From Tigriopus japonicus (lineage: Eukaryota; Arthropoda; Copepoda; Harpacticoida; Harpacticidae), in NCBI GenBank assembly GCA_010645155.1, contig JAAGOF010000288.1, positions 439,328-503,327 of the forward strand: a DNA stretch of 64,000 bases. The letters are read 5' to 3'. Below, in pieces: positions 10,891 to 23,334 of this stretch; positions within the stretch are counted from its first letter, which is position 1, and each line of letters opens with the position of its first letter. The notes beneath the pieces are model-generated. The model did not search any database. It was not told where the DNA came from and worked only from the letters and a program-made list of their open reading frames with translations. The translations under genes were made by a program, and so were the position numbers.

Positions 10891-13589
10891 CCAGTGAGAG
10901 ATTGCAAATCGCCCAGAAAGTTGCATTCATAGTTATGAAAATCGTGTCTTTCAGAAATTAATCTTCCACTTGCAAACTATTGACTTTTGAGTTTATAGCC
11001 ATATTTAGCATTCCCATTCACTTGATGTAAGGCATTCTTAAGCAGCCTTGGCAAATTTAATGTATGGTGAGCAAGTAAAATCATGAAGTGTCTACGAAAT
11101 ACGTGTTTGGCTGTTTTGACCCAAAAAAAAATTTTAAGTGCACAACGTGTTATTAAAGTATTCTCAAATTTTTCAGAAATTTGAGGAGAAAAAAACTTGG
11201 TTTTAGAAATTTTCGACGCAAAACACAAAAGCAGGTTACACTTTCTTTGCCATAGTATTTGACTCAGAAACTTGTTTTTAGCCATTTTTTGAACTCTTTG
11301 AGTTTTTGCCCTTTTGTGAATTTTGCCTCAAATGTTTTCAAAGTGAAGATTTGTCGGGTCCGCGAGGGCGTTCAACCAGAAGCATATCTAAATATTTAAA
11401 GAAAAAACATTTACAAAGGCTAATAATGCAACTGTGTCCTTTTCTTCCCTGATTCTCCGATCTTTTTAACAGAAAAAAATCCAAAGAGAAGGATTAAAAA
11501 AAGAATAAATTATTTGAACATAGTCCTGCAATTTTGAAGATGAGATGAGAACAAGTTAATAATTTCATAGAAAATGTCCTCACCTCTTGGCAAAAAGCTA
11601 AAGGTGGGAATAACGTAGTAAATTTACCACAATATCTAAAAATTACTTTTTAGTTCATCGGGCTTATAATTAATTGGGCTTTGAGTGGTCGCTTTTATGA
11701 GTAAGATTTCTCAAACCAAACGAACATTCAATCTCATTGTAAACGAGTGTTTTTCCTTCAAAAACAAATTTAAATAATGGGTGCCTTCATCAAGTGATGG
11801 CTTGGCTTATGGTCGTTAGTTATGTAGTAGAGAGCTCTTCCAAGCAACAGGAGAGCGATATTATCACGACTCGCTGACGGCGGGAAAAGGTGAATTGCAA
11901 GATCAAGGTAATTACCGAGAATTTCCGGTGCATAGCATAGCTCTGTACTTCAAGGTAGGTACGTTGGTACATCCTGTAGAACAGTAGTTGCTGCTAGATC
12001 GAGCTTTTGTGAACATCAAAGTGAACTTCTGACTCACCTGAGACCAGATGTGGAAAGACGACAAACACTTTGTGCATGAAGTGTTTTGGTATGTTCAGGT
12101 AAGACCTTTGAGATTTAGGGTTAAATTTGGTTCGATGCTGTATCAACTAGTACTCTTGATTACTGACTGATCTAAAATAAATACTATTAAGGCAAAAATA
12201 TGCCCAAGATATCCAGTTTTTGGTTGACTGGAAATCCCACTTGTTTTAAGCAAATCGGAACAAAAAGTACTTGTGAGACAATTACGGAAATCAAATTTTC
12301 GACCAAACACAGAATGCAGAAAATGTAAAGCTCAAAAGGACTTTATCTTGAAAAGAGGAATCGAAATTCGTTTTTCACGGTCAAAATGATTATCATCTCT
12401 ATGATAAATATTTTTGCTTTTGGTACCAAGTTAGGCCTTTTGGATACATATTTACCCTAAAATAACTATATTTTGGACTATCTAAACTTCATGACAGTTT
12501 GTAATTTGCATTTTACATTATATTAGTAAGCTAAATAGTCTAGTGAGACACTGTTTCAGTTCAATTTTTGAAGTTTAAGAGAGCAGACCAAATAGCAAAC
12601 TTACCGGACTTATTCAGGGCACGCTTTTTTCCCAAAATTGCTCGTTCAAACAAGTTAGTCCTTTTGTGGAGATCAGTGACGCGACGGTCCCTTTCAATGG
12701 CTTATCAAAAGAAATTCTTCACAATTGGGATATCTCTGACATGTGGCTCTATCCTTAGAGAAAATGGAAGACATTTGTCACCTATCTCTTTTTACAATGA
12801 AGCTCGATTTCGAACGCAAAAATAAACCATAGAGCGTTGATTTGCTCAATATGAAATGAGCACCTTCACCAAGTTGTCCGAGTTTGATCTACGACCTCAA
12901 AACCTCGAACGTTGGCCCTTCTTTGGCCTGCCAAGCCTCGAAATGCCCCATAAACTTGTCCATATCCCTTGTGATTTTTTTGACCTTCACACTCACTGGT
13001 TGTTCCACGTAGGCTTGGACTACTACATACGTACGTTCCCCGAGCAAAGAGGCAGCTTTTTGTGACTGTTCCACTCATATCTTATCTAAATGGTCATTTT
13101 CCACTCCTGAGCTGCGTCAGTATCATTTTTCTCGTCGAGAGATTCTCCTGGTCCACAGAGACCTTGATACAGTACATCCTAGTACACATACTTAGCCATT
13201 CTTTGTGCCAGAACATTCCATGAGAATGATGGTTGTGAGTCTGAGCGAAGTTATAAGTACGTATACAATCTCTATTGATCGACGTGTCGTCTTTGTCATG
13301 TTCGTATTTATGGTTTCCTAAATGGTTGTTGATTACGATGGGACCTTTATGATCTGGTAGATTGAATGACCAGAAGAATGGTTGCTCTTGTTTACAAGAA
13401 TACGAGTCGGTAGCAAACCAGTTTTTCGGAATGAAGACCACTATGTATTGCATCAGTAAGGAAATACTTCAGTTTTCACATAGCTATTCCTTAATTGTTC
13501 TATTCAATCAGTCACCCTGACAATTTGAACACAAAAATTGGGGGCGTCATCCATAATTTACTAAAAAAATCTATTACGATGCTTAACAT
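10891..13589. other. Intergenic, little recognisable
   Basis: AT-rich DNA. Only one protein-like frame stands out (12889-13074 minus, listed separately). I see no RNA gene, no splice-linked exons and no clear repeat ends in the remainder. Confidence 0.5.
12889..13074 (-). CDS. Hypothetical small ORF or orphan exon
   Basis: A 61-codon minus-strand frame reads like a helical protein segment (VQAYVEQPVSVKVKKITRDM..., then FMGHFEAWQ) with even residue use, but it matches no family I know. An overlapping frame of similar length (12866-13078) is rich in Arg/Gly/Ser and looks like a shadow. It could be an isolated exon or a decayed gene fragment, or chance. Confidence 0.2.
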   Translation of the reverse strand: MEQSQKAASLLGERTYVVVQAYVEQPVSVKVKKITRDMDKFMGHFEAWQAKEGPTFEVLRS

Positions 13590-13806
13590 CAGAGGTCGTC
13601 AAGCAATGGGCCTGGGTCCACATGCGGGTCCAAGGGTGATCGTTGGTAGGCCAAGAGCTAGGGGGAGAGTCCAAAATAATGGGCCTAAAAACATCCATAG
13701 TACTGTACTCGAGGGCCCAGAGCTCTTTGATAGTAGATTTGTGGGGCCCTGACTTCGCAAGGTCAAATTTGGTGGGCCTTGGCCGAAAAGCAGTTGCCGA
13801 CCTCTG
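13590..13806. mobile_element. hAT-type MITE (CAGAGGTCGGCAAC family)
   Basis: The left end is CAGAGGTCGTCAA and the inverted right end CAGAGGTCGGCAACTGC. The body is rich in GGGCC/GGCCC motifs. Flanking 8-mers (cttaacat, ctttataa) match only 5/8. The body is clearly related to the element at 19086-19277. CAGRGGTCGGCAA termini are known in hAT transposons. Confidence 0.65.
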
Positions 13807-14919
13807 CTTTATAACATTTCTTTTCGTGAAACAAATTTTCCATGCAAAATGCAGGTGAAATAATCTTTCACCAAACCTAACCTTTCCATGTAAATAAATT
13901 TTCCAGCCACCCGGTAGCACTTTTAACATCAGTCACGGTTTATTCTAGAGTCCCTTGAAGCTCTAGTAGAGAAAACGGGACCCTCAACTTTAATCGATTG
14001 TTCCGTGGAAAAAGATCCCAACTTTCATATCGGTTCGCCCCCGTCCCCAATGGTTAACCCCTTATTATTCCAATCGTGAATCTCGGCTGACCTCTTCGCT
14101 AATGAGACATGCGTTCTCCGCTTGGTTTTGTTTTACGCCACAAACACACTCACTCAGACCGGAAATATCCAAAACTTTCGAGACGAGATAACACCATCAA
14201 GTTCTGATTGTTTATTGATTTGTGTTATTTGAAAGTTCTCAGGCATTCTCGTCCATTTGGAATCGTCCCAGAGATTGATCGAATCCAAGATTCCGAACTT
14301 TTATCCCAAAGAGGATTACTCACCAAGGGTTCGCCCGCGGTTCCATGACCAGGATAGGGATAGTTTTGTTAGAAAGCAGCCCGCAAGTACAAACGTAGTA
14401 AGAGAGAAAGAGAGAATAAGAGGCACCAGAGTATGGGATTCCTCTTCCATCCTCTACTACCAAATGCATACCAGCCCAAGGCACGAGCAAACTTTTCGCT
14501 TAGGGAGTCTGCGCATCACTCTGGACCTGGAACTAGGGATGTGTTCAATCAAGCTTCAAGCTTTAAGGCTCTGATCCCTAATTTTGATTTGGTGATACAG
14601 ACATTGTTTGGTATTGATGAGTCATTTAGATTTTGTTATTGAGGGATAATGTTCGAAATGTTATCCTAAAACAGACCAGAAAATTACTTTTACGTGGTCA
14701 GCAGGTTTTTTTACTAAAAGGGTCACCTGCCTTGAAAACATAGTCAAGGATCATGGAAGACCTGTGTGTGATTTAGTATAGTCCCGTGGAATTAGCATGT
14801 AAGTATGAACTTTTACTAGTTATTATGTAGGAAAATCTTGAAATTATTCTAAAAAAACACTTTCAATATTGATGTGGTTAAAAAGACAGTCAAAACAGAG
14901 AAATAACCAAATAACAGCC
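13807..14919. other. Intergenic, no gene seen
   Basis: Contains short unrelated open frames. A 48-bp segment near 14534-14582 starts TAGGGATGTG and ends ATCCCTA but is too short and has no target duplication, so it is not called as an element. Confidence 0.4.
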
Positions 14920-15180
14920 CTCCCAATTAGATTGGAACAAAGCGATCCAGATCCCTTGCGGTTGCTTTTGCGCCGCTTATGGTGCCTCTCTCAATGCAGG
15001 ACATACATTCCATAGTCGTGCAGCGTGAGCAGCAAATGTGTTGGTCAGTCTCAATGGATTTGGAAGTATGCCAGCAGATTTGGATCTTGTATTCCGTTGC
15101 TCTAGGTCAGTTTGACATCTGGGAAGATCATTTTCCCTAGGAGACTGCGCTGCCCGCCACCTCCATTGATACTATGGAAT
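14920..15180 (-). pseudogene. LINE ORF2 C-terminal fragment, second family
   Basis: Minus-strand translation gives LEQRNTRSKSAGILPNPLRL, then TNTFAAHAARLWNVCPALRE. This is the end of a LINE reverse transcriptase ORF (the A-x-x-L-W-N-x-x-P-x-x-L-R signature). The sequence differs from the family with the AGGGAATCGCATTCCT tail. Only the tail of the protein remains. Confidence 0.5.
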
Positions 15181-15977
15181 GGTAAATCAAAATTCACATG
15201 TTTTTATTTCAAACTGATTGACTGAACATTGTAGCAATTAAAGTAATTTGAAGCAACAAGCACCCTCACAAGTACACCTACAGTTGTCCAAAAGAATGAT
15301 TGCAAGGTTTATTTGTTTCTTGCTTCCACAGGAAAGTACTACAACTTTTGCAATTTTGGAAGCATTGTTTCTTGCAAACAGAGAAATTTATCAACCTGAA
15401 ATTCAGAAAAAAGTCCTTAAATGTTTGCCTCATCAATCTTATTTAAAAATTGTTCATTGAGTAACATTTTAGATTTAAAAAAGCCATAGCTGAATACTTG
15501 CGAGGAGGCTTCTATTATGTCTTATGTTTCCCTTGACTTAGTAATGAACAGGTTGTTATGAAGCAAATGATTGAAGAAAGTCTTATGAATTATCTATTGA
15601 AAGTAATCCACAGAGTGAAACTTATTTAAAAATGATTTATCATCTTAAAAAATGCAATTTTCATGGACTGGTGACTCCTTTTTCACAAGAACATTGCAGT
15701 TAAGACCAAGATAAGTTTTTAGTGTGTGGCAAGTTTCACAAACCCTTGATTCAATGAAATAAAAAATCACACCTACAACACTTTGATAAATTTTATGATA
15801 TATAATATATAACAACATCATCCATTGTTCCGATGAACATTAAAGAGACAAGCTGGATGCCACAGATTTTAGAAATAGCCACTTGTGACATTATTCAAAA
15901 GATTTGCATGGTAACAGCCTTTATTGAAATGCCTTTAAGGGAAACAGCCTAAATTTGTAATATTTTTTCTTTGTTTC
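15181..15977. other. AT-rich intergenic DNA
   Basis: No gene, repeat or RNA signature that I can support. Confidence 0.4.
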
Positions 15978-16098
15978 CAGGTTTTTCCTGCTGCTACAAG
16001 GAATGCGATTCCCTGTAGACAATAGAACATCAATTTAATTTAGGCAATTTACATTTATATGAAATTTGGTCTGCCAACGAGTTACTGTTAAATAATCT
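15978..16098 (-). mobile_element. LINE 3' end fragment (shared-tail family)
   Basis: On the minus strand it ends ACAGGGAATCGCATTCCTTG followed by TAGCAGCAGG and an A-run. Upstream is the segment 'ctcgttggcagaccaaattt' found in the copies at 19855 and 41161. Only about 120 bp of the 3' end is present, as expected of a severely 5'-truncated insertion. Confidence 0.6.
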
Positions 16099-16099
16099 C

Positions 16100-19085
16100 A
16101 TTTTTTACTTAGTTTTCCAGAATCAATTGCTCGAGTTGATCCAATCTTGTGTTTTGCAATAGCCAAGGATTGAGCTTGCAATCCTGTTCAGGTCAATCTG
16201 AAATTGTTAGTGTCGGGAGATTTACGATTCATGCCACTAGTTAGCTTAAAAATATCAGGGTGTCAGCAAACAAGTAGTTTCCCCAAACATTTAATTATAT
16301 TTGTTGTTTGGAAAAATGGGCATTGTAAAAACTCCTTAGTGGCACCAAACTATTGAGGATTGACAACCAAGTCCAAGTTTAGTTTGAACTACAAATCACA
16401 ATTCTTTGCTTTACCCTATCTCGAGCAAAAAAGAACCTCCCGCTCCTCTTTCAAAGAGGTCAAACATACTTTCCAATGAAACTCGGTTCTCCACATGTCA
16501 ATAAACCAGACTTCTCGGTGTTTCAAGTTGGTCCATCTCGAGATGATCGCAAATTTGTGACTCGAGTTTAGCATTATGATTGGGAAAGAGAGAAAGAAAG
16601 ATGCTCACGGCTGGTGTCCTCTCTTCTTTCTTCCGCAACCCGCAGTTTGCAGTGAGTGGGGCAGTGAGATATAGTATACGAACGTAGTACACAACTCGAG
16701 TGTGGGTGCGTGTGCATGGTTCGTGAGACCCTGAGAGGCTCCTGGTGAAAGGAAACCTCCATCAAGGATCGAAGAAGAAGAGGCTGCTCAGTGGAGGAGG
16801 AACAAGACGAAAGAGGAGAGGAAGAAGAAGAAGACGAAGACGGAGGATCGAAGAGGAAATAGGAAAGAGAGGGGCCAACAGCCTCAAACTAGATGGCCGG
16901 GGATGACGAAGGCCTCGTCCTCCTTCTCGGTTTTCTTTCCAAGTCGTCTGAACGTCTCTGTGTGTGAAGTGTAAGACTGTGTAAGACCCATCCAAGGCTG
17001 TGCTTGTATTAGGAGGCCTGGAAGGAACGGAATGGGAAGCAAGATGAGAGGAGGAGGAGAAAGAAGGCTCTGGGTATTCTGTGCGTCCAAGGGCCTGCAG
17101 CAGGCCTGCCGCCTTGGAAGCCCATTTCCAGTCGCTGGATTTTCAGCAGGACCAAAAGAATGAAGGCGACCATGTTGTGGACGACAGCACGATCGAGGCC
17201 ACCAGCAAACACTCCCGAGAATGAACAAGAACAAGAACACCACAGCTATTCGACTGCACAGTGCACACTGTACACAAGAGTAGTGAGTTGTGACTAGTGG
17301 GGGCCCTCCGTTGTTGATAAGGAAAGTAGTAGTGTGTGAAAGTGTAATTGTGAAATAGTGGCAGAAGGACCTCCATTTCTTCCTTGGGTTTGGTGTTGGG
17401 TCAGGCTCTTGTGAGAGAGTGAGCAGTGGTCGGGTTGCAATGGATCAAGAAGTCCCTCCAATTTTCACGGACTGGTTGTCGTCGACCTTCAGGCCAGGAC
17501 CAAAACGGGCATAAAAAGTCATCACAACTATAACCATGGGTGAGATGTCTCTGAGTGCGTGTGTGGCCTATTCTCTGGAGTAGGTACAGAGACACACCGT
17601 GGCTTTCAAAATACCCTAGAAATCATGTGTGAATAAGGATATCCAAGTGAAGTGAACCCGAGATAACAACGACGATTGCCACCAAACACGGACAACGTGG
17701 TAAGACCACCATTCCTTCATGACTAATTACGTCCCTGCATGGTCCCAACATTTCACTAGGGGACGAACAACACGTTGCGTGCAAATTAAAACGGATCCCA
17801 ATCGCCTGAGGTCCGGTCCCTCGACAGTAAAAACCGCCTTGACAGCCAGATCAACAAGTTCAAATACATTGGCTAGAAAATTGTTTGGACTTGAAACGTA
17901 GAGTACCTCAAGGGAGCCCTCTCAAACTTTGTTCAACGAGACCTTATCACATTACCATTTTACCTACCAAATCGAGGGCTCCGAGCATGAAAGAAAAGGG
18001 GAAAAATCCGAAGATTAATGAGGGAAAATAATTTGAAGCCAACTTTAAAGGTCGAACCGAGAGACAATGCAAGAGGTGTTCACTTCAACGTCTCTGCCAG
18101 AAGGAAAGCCATTTTGCACTGGCTGATAAGCCGCTTACAATTTGTGCATAATCCGGAAAATCTTTGCCAAACTGGAAAATCCAGATACGTCCCATTTTAG
18201 CCAAGCAGATTGCTGGAAAGAAAGGAACCAAAACGAAGTTGCCATGATAATGGCTTGTTAGTCAAGACTGCTTTTATTGTCATTAGGAGTACTAAATGCA
18301 GGCAATTTGTCACGAATGGGTTAACTCGATGAAGTGAAAAGAGAGTCAAGTCTCTTGATTCTTACAACAATGTCTGTTTTCATGCTCAAACAATATTCAA
18401 CCAAACTTCTTCAATACCTATTTTTTCGATGAATACCTCGTTTTCAATTACGTTATGCTTTAGTTCATTGTACGATTTGGTTTTGGAAACGATCACATGT
18501 CTGATCGGATGCTGCGAACCACACTTTTAATATATATTTTTGTGGGTCTTCATTTGAATTGGCTTCAGGATCATCAGGTATGGGTGGCATTATCTGTGCA
18601 ATCAACGGCAAATCATTCTCTAATTTCATTAATTCTTGAAGAAACAATGATTTACCATAGAATTGTATATTAGCAAATGAGTGAAGTTCATTTCACTCTA
18701 GCATGTATAGTGTAGGCTTCGTAGAACTGAAAAGAAGAGCCGTCAACCACATTGACGCAATGTCTCAAAAACTCGGAAGAGCATATGTGTATGAGCCCAT
18801 TTGTTTTCATAACGTTTGTTTGTTAGCTTGTTTGTTCCGGAGTTAGACTGTTTTCTGAAAGAGGATTATGTGATGAAACCCCGAGTTTCGGGCATTTGGT
18901 TCTTTTGACTGAAAAACTAAATGTACTTCCGAAAAACTAGGTGTTTTAGGATATCACTAGGTCGAATGCTAACCTCACTAATTCAAATAGCTCTAGTACA
19001 CTCAAGTATAGCCAAGATAGCCATTTGAAATGGAGTCTTAATACGTCTGCCTTTTATACGCACCGTTTTGAAAGAGACAATAGAA
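16100..19085. other. GC-richer block, possible leader exon or promoter; no ORF
   Basis: From about 16490 to 17700 base composition shifts to GC-rich with purine runs (16770-16880) and no usable ORF in any frame. The block ends at 17700 in 'acaacgtg|gtaag', a good plus-strand splice donor. This would suit a non-coding first exon of a plus-strand gene, but I find no coding exon to join it to. 17710-19085 shows nothing recognisable. Confidence 0.25.
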
Positions 19086-19277
19086 CAGGGTCGGCAACCT
19101 GTGGGCCAAGAAGCTATTGGGAGGTCCAAAATATATAAATGAATATGTGTAGTGGGCCAGAGCTCTTCCATCGTTGAATTGCGGGCCCATGAACCTTCCA
19201 CCATCTGCTTGGTGGGCACCAGACTACAAAAGGTCAAATTTGTTGAGCCTTGACCCAAAAGCAGCTGCCGAAGCATG
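19086..19277. mobile_element. hAT-type MITE (CAGGGTCGGCAAC end)
   Basis: Starts CAGGGTCGGCAACCTG; the inverted right end is a mutated CATGCTTCGGCAGCTGC. Flanking 8-mers caatagaa and caacagag match 6/8. The body is homologous to 13590-13806 (gggccagagctctt, ttgaattgcgggccc-like motifs). It is older and more diverged than its relative. Confidence 0.55.
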
Positions 19278-19854
19278 CAACAGAGCTTTAAGGGGACCAG
19301 GAGAAATAGAAATTGGTGCAACCCCAAAGCATAGTGACAAAAAAATATTTTGTTTTGTTGTGTCCAGCACATACTACAAAGTTCGAAAACAGGTCAAACT
19401 TTTGTCCTAGGATGTTTTGGGGTTGTATTAGTGCAGCGACCCGTCAATCTCATGTAAATGTATGCGTTGTGGCCTTTATAGAGTTCTATAGAGACAGCAA
19501 AGTCACTTCCAAGTTGTTCGTGATTCAACAAGCGTGCACTGAGTGTGCAATGAAATTTGAAGTTAGCCACATTCAATGACATGATTTAAAACTGAAATTT
19601 ACGATTTCAAGGGGTCAGTGGCGGAATTGTTAATTCAATTGCTTTGCTAGAACGAAAGCAACGCGCAATTAATGAAGCCACTTGACACCCTTACTGCCCG
19701 ACTGATAAAATGAGCTCAAAGCAAATTTCTTCGAGTGACAGTTATGTCTCTATAGAACTGTAGTTAGCTGTTGTTAAAGGACCGTATACTCGAGGATGAT
19801 TATTTTGACCATAGGTTGGTATACTCGAGCTATTTTGTTTTGGGTTGGTAGCGG

Positions 19855-20540
19855 ATTTTCTATTACCGCTAAAAGGAATGTGATTCCCTGCAAAAATAAA
19901 TTATAAGTAATATAATTTTATCAATTAATATTTGTACGAAATTTGGTCTACCAACGAATTATTGTTGGCAGATCTGCATAACCCCTTGAATAGTGCGTAG
20001 ATCAGGAATAGTATTCAAAAATTTATGTAACCCTGCTTTGCAAACTGTTAGAGGATCAGCTCCTACATATTTCCAACGAAGACTAAAGGGTAAAGGATTG
20101 AACAATGAAGGAACCCGATAACAAAGAGAGGAGCACTTTATTGTTCGAACTAGAGGGCTAACAGAGAAATGCCACTCCAGTGCAGTCAGTGGAGATTGTT
20201 TTGAACATTGATCCAGCAGCAAGGGTGTTAAGTGACTTGATTCATCATGCATTGCTCTTGTTTGACCAAAGCAGTTTAAATAATTTACAAATTGCAAATT
20301 ATTTTTTTATAGTATTTGCCACTGACTCCCTAAACACGCAAGTTTGAGTTGTGAATCACATAACTTTGGGTGTTCAAGGTCAAATCCCATCCCACAAACA
20401 GCCCAGGCTTGGTGACTCACAAATATTTTCGGAGTGTCATTTCTCTGTTAGCACTCTAGTTCGAACTGGTCTGGATTCCTTTGGATTTGGAGGTGCTCTC
20501 AGAGCACAAGTAAAACCTCTATGATCGTTACAGCTGACCT
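19855..20540 (-). mobile_element. LINE 3' region split by a hAT insertion
   Basis: The minus strand encodes the C-terminus of a LINE ORF2 (SLFNPLPFSLRWKYVGADPL, then a stop after ICQQ). A short 3' UTR follows, ending GCAGGGAATCACATTCCTTT-TAGCGGTAATA. The coding part is interrupted at 20150 by the hAT element 20151-20458 and resumes at 20459 with the duplicated gttcgaac. Upstream of the break the minus strand continues in frame (PPNPKESRPVRT). The rest of the LINE is missing. Confidence 0.7.
20151..20458. mobile_element. hAT-type MITE (TAGAGGGC family), complete
   Basis: Left end TAGAGGGCTAACAGAGAAAT; inverted right end TAGAGTGCTAACAGAGAAAT. A perfect 8-bp target duplication gttcgaac flanks it (20143-20150, 20459-20466). 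It is 308 bp without coding capacity. Homologous ends occur on the longer element 51682-52756, and the interiors near both ends also match (agtgacttgatt..., tcacaaatattttcgg...). Confidence 0.85.
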
Positions 20541-23090
20541 CAAATCCTGGTTTAGGACAGAGCCCATGAATGCTCTTGATTTTAAAGTAGTGCAGTGAAC
20601 ATCCAACATATTAGCTGTTTTGGGTTAATGTAAAGAGCGATCAAGATGCTTTGAATTTAAAAAAAATATAAGAATATGAATTCGAAAAATCTACGGTAAA
20701 ACTCCAGACCATTTGTAATGGAAAGAAAATTACATAATTTTATTGTTAAAGTGTTTCAGGCTTTTTACCAATTAGATAGCAGCACTTCACGTATTTACTC
20801 CGGTAATAAAGTGTACTGATTGTGGTGTTATCTCTTTATGTTAGTTGGATGGAACTACCAGCCATCGTAAACGGAATGAGAATGTGGTTCCAGATTATTT
20901 ACAAAGCAATAGCAAGGCATACACATATTTTGGGGCAAGTTTTAAGGGACGAGGAAAGTGCCAGTTTGATGTAACTGATTGCTAGTGCAAGGGAGCCTTT
21001 CGCTCAATGTATTTCTTCCACGGAACTACTAACAGCCATGACATCACATCATTTTTACAAAAGTCTTATAGAATTTACGCCTCAGTAATGCAGCTCATGT
21101 GATTCTGATATGCTCTGGAATATGGATAATTGTCCAAGGAGAAGAAGTACAACCGTGAAAAGTTCACTTTATTTTGATCAATCACGAAAAAGCTACAAAC
21201 TTTCTCTTTCCTGGGTAAAATCCCTTACTTCAAGAGGGGTTCAATATTTAATCCTGTTATTGTAATGAATTTATGAAGCCGCCCTATTTTTGCAAATTCT
21301 ATTAGAGTTTCTTGCTCTATTAAAACATTACAAAGTGTTGTCGACATTTTATCCTATATTAAAGGAACTGTATAGAAATAGATCAGTACAGTCGGGTGAA
21401 TTCAGCTAGGGATTTTTGGTGTCCAAGGGCTAGAGGTGGGTCAGATCTCTCAAGCTTTGGTTTTCAAAATTTTGAATGTTGGGAACCGTTCTTTAGTGTT
21501 TTGATCTCAGATTGGTGATAAACAAAAATGAAAAAGAAGCTCTGGAATTATTAATAGTGTTTATCAAGTTCATTGAAGGGTGAGTCTGGGCCTTGACACA
21601 TACCTAACAATTTGCCCCCAAGAAATGCAAAATCCCCCAAAATTCCCTAATCTGAAATCATCAGACCAGTATTCATTATGTATACTCAATGCGTTACAGT
21701 ATTAACCAGTTTGAACAAGATGAAGCAACATAGTCAAGAACTAACTTTTCTGTCATGTCCTAATGAAGTTTCCTCTCCAACTTCATATTGTGAAAGTGAT
21801 GGACAAACTAACCCATTTCTTAACTCTACTTAAACCCTTGATCACAACAAAGGCTATTCGATTATTAATCTCTGAATTTCAAGGCAACATCAAGGTCATG
21901 TTTTCCCTTTAGAATTGAAATCGTGAATCTCATTTTTGATGCTTGCCAAATTTGGCCACGCCTTAGTGTTTGGACTGTAGCGAAAGAAATGAGCGTTTCG
22001 TTTAACGTCCCCCGGAAATTTGTTTTAGCTCCAAATGAGACTTTCGGGATCAGCTTTCTCTCCTTTCGGTTTGTCTATTTTGTCAATGGAAGGTCGAAGA
22101 AAAAAGCCACTTTTAACCAACCGGTTTCACCAGCTCACAAAAATGAGAAAAAAGTGAGAGAATAATAAAAGTTAAAAGGAGAGATTTGATCATCACTTGA
22201 ATGAGAACCAACCACTTCTATCACAAAGAACTCTTAAGAATTTAAATTCTGAAAAGAATATGCCAAGGACTTTGTCAGTGAAGGACTCAGGCGGTCATCA
22301 AAATAATTATTAGGGAATGCGATTTGACTGCAAAGATTACGTTCGTCTTTCTTTGAACACGGATTTGGATCTCACGGAATTCGTGCTCTAATTTCCAACT
22401 CAATCAAACAACTGAGTCAAAAGTTAGCTTTGTTCAAATTCGAGCAAGAGGACGCACAAACCGAATGGCTTGACCCTCTTGTTTCAAGATCTTGCAATAA
22501 GTCATTTTCCGTCCATGCTTGTCTGAATTTCAAAGACGCATAACTTTTAACTCCGTTATGCGATTGAGCTGAAAATTGGTATACATATTTCTTGTTATCT
22601 AAAGCACAGGTCTTTTAATGTAAAACGCATCAAACGGATCGGGAGCAAAGTTGTCGTCTCAGTCCAAAATACCGTGGTCTAGAGCTCTTAAGTAAAGAGT
22701 GAAATCATGAGATGAGACCTCTTGCGGGCACAGGTGTTCAGACCCATGAAGCAAAACTTCGCAACAGCTTTTGATACCAACCATTTTTTACCAATAGGAG
22801 TTGTCAAATCTTGCCAATGAATGCACAAGTGACGACTGTGATATTATTGACCAGTTTGTGATGTGTATTCAAGATATCTGAATATTAAATACTTGTAGAA
22901 ATTGGTGTTCCATGTATCCATTTTGTCCAGTCTTGAATATTCCTTGATGTTTCAGTGCTTAGGTTTGCTCTATGAAAGTGTTTCAAGACTCTCCATGTCA
23001 TTTTTCAATGTCAGAATAATGAAGATATTTTGTTAAGGTGTGCATTTTTAATTAGCTCAAATAGCTGTATGAATTTTTGGTTTTAGGGGA
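20541..23090. other. AT-rich intergenic DNA
   Basis: Open frames are short; the longest (21923-22165) shows no motif. No RNA gene or clear element ends are seen. Confidence 0.4.
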
Positions 23091-23099
23091 TTCAATAAA

Positions 23100-23330
23100 G
23101 TTGAACAATGAACACTCTTCTTAATCGGGCTTCTTCATTGTTCAATCTTTTGCCCATAAGTCTTCGTCGGGAATATGTAAGAGCTGATATTCTATGAGCT
23201 TTTAAAGCAGAGTTAGATAAATATTTGAATACGATTCCTGATCAACCCATTTTTACACATATTTGTCACACATTTTTAACGTTTACTCAAATCAATTTAA
23301 CTACAATAAAGTAATTAATCAGTGGTTTAT
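23100..23330 (+). mobile_element. LINE 3' fragment, plus orientation
   Basis: Homologous to the minus strand of 19990-20150: the shared order is gggcttcttcattgttcaat, tcttcgtcgggaatatgtaa, gagctgat, then cctgatcaaccc. It reads the same LINE ORF2 C-terminus on the plus strand. Its own 3' tail is not present; the next 180 bp is a SINE on the opposite strand. Confidence 0.6.
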
Positions 23331-23334
23331 TTTT

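Noticed and set aside
14534..14582. Very short TAGGG...CCCTA inverted segment as a hAT MITE
   Set aside because: Only ~50 bp, weak pairing beyond the first bases and no 8-bp target duplication.
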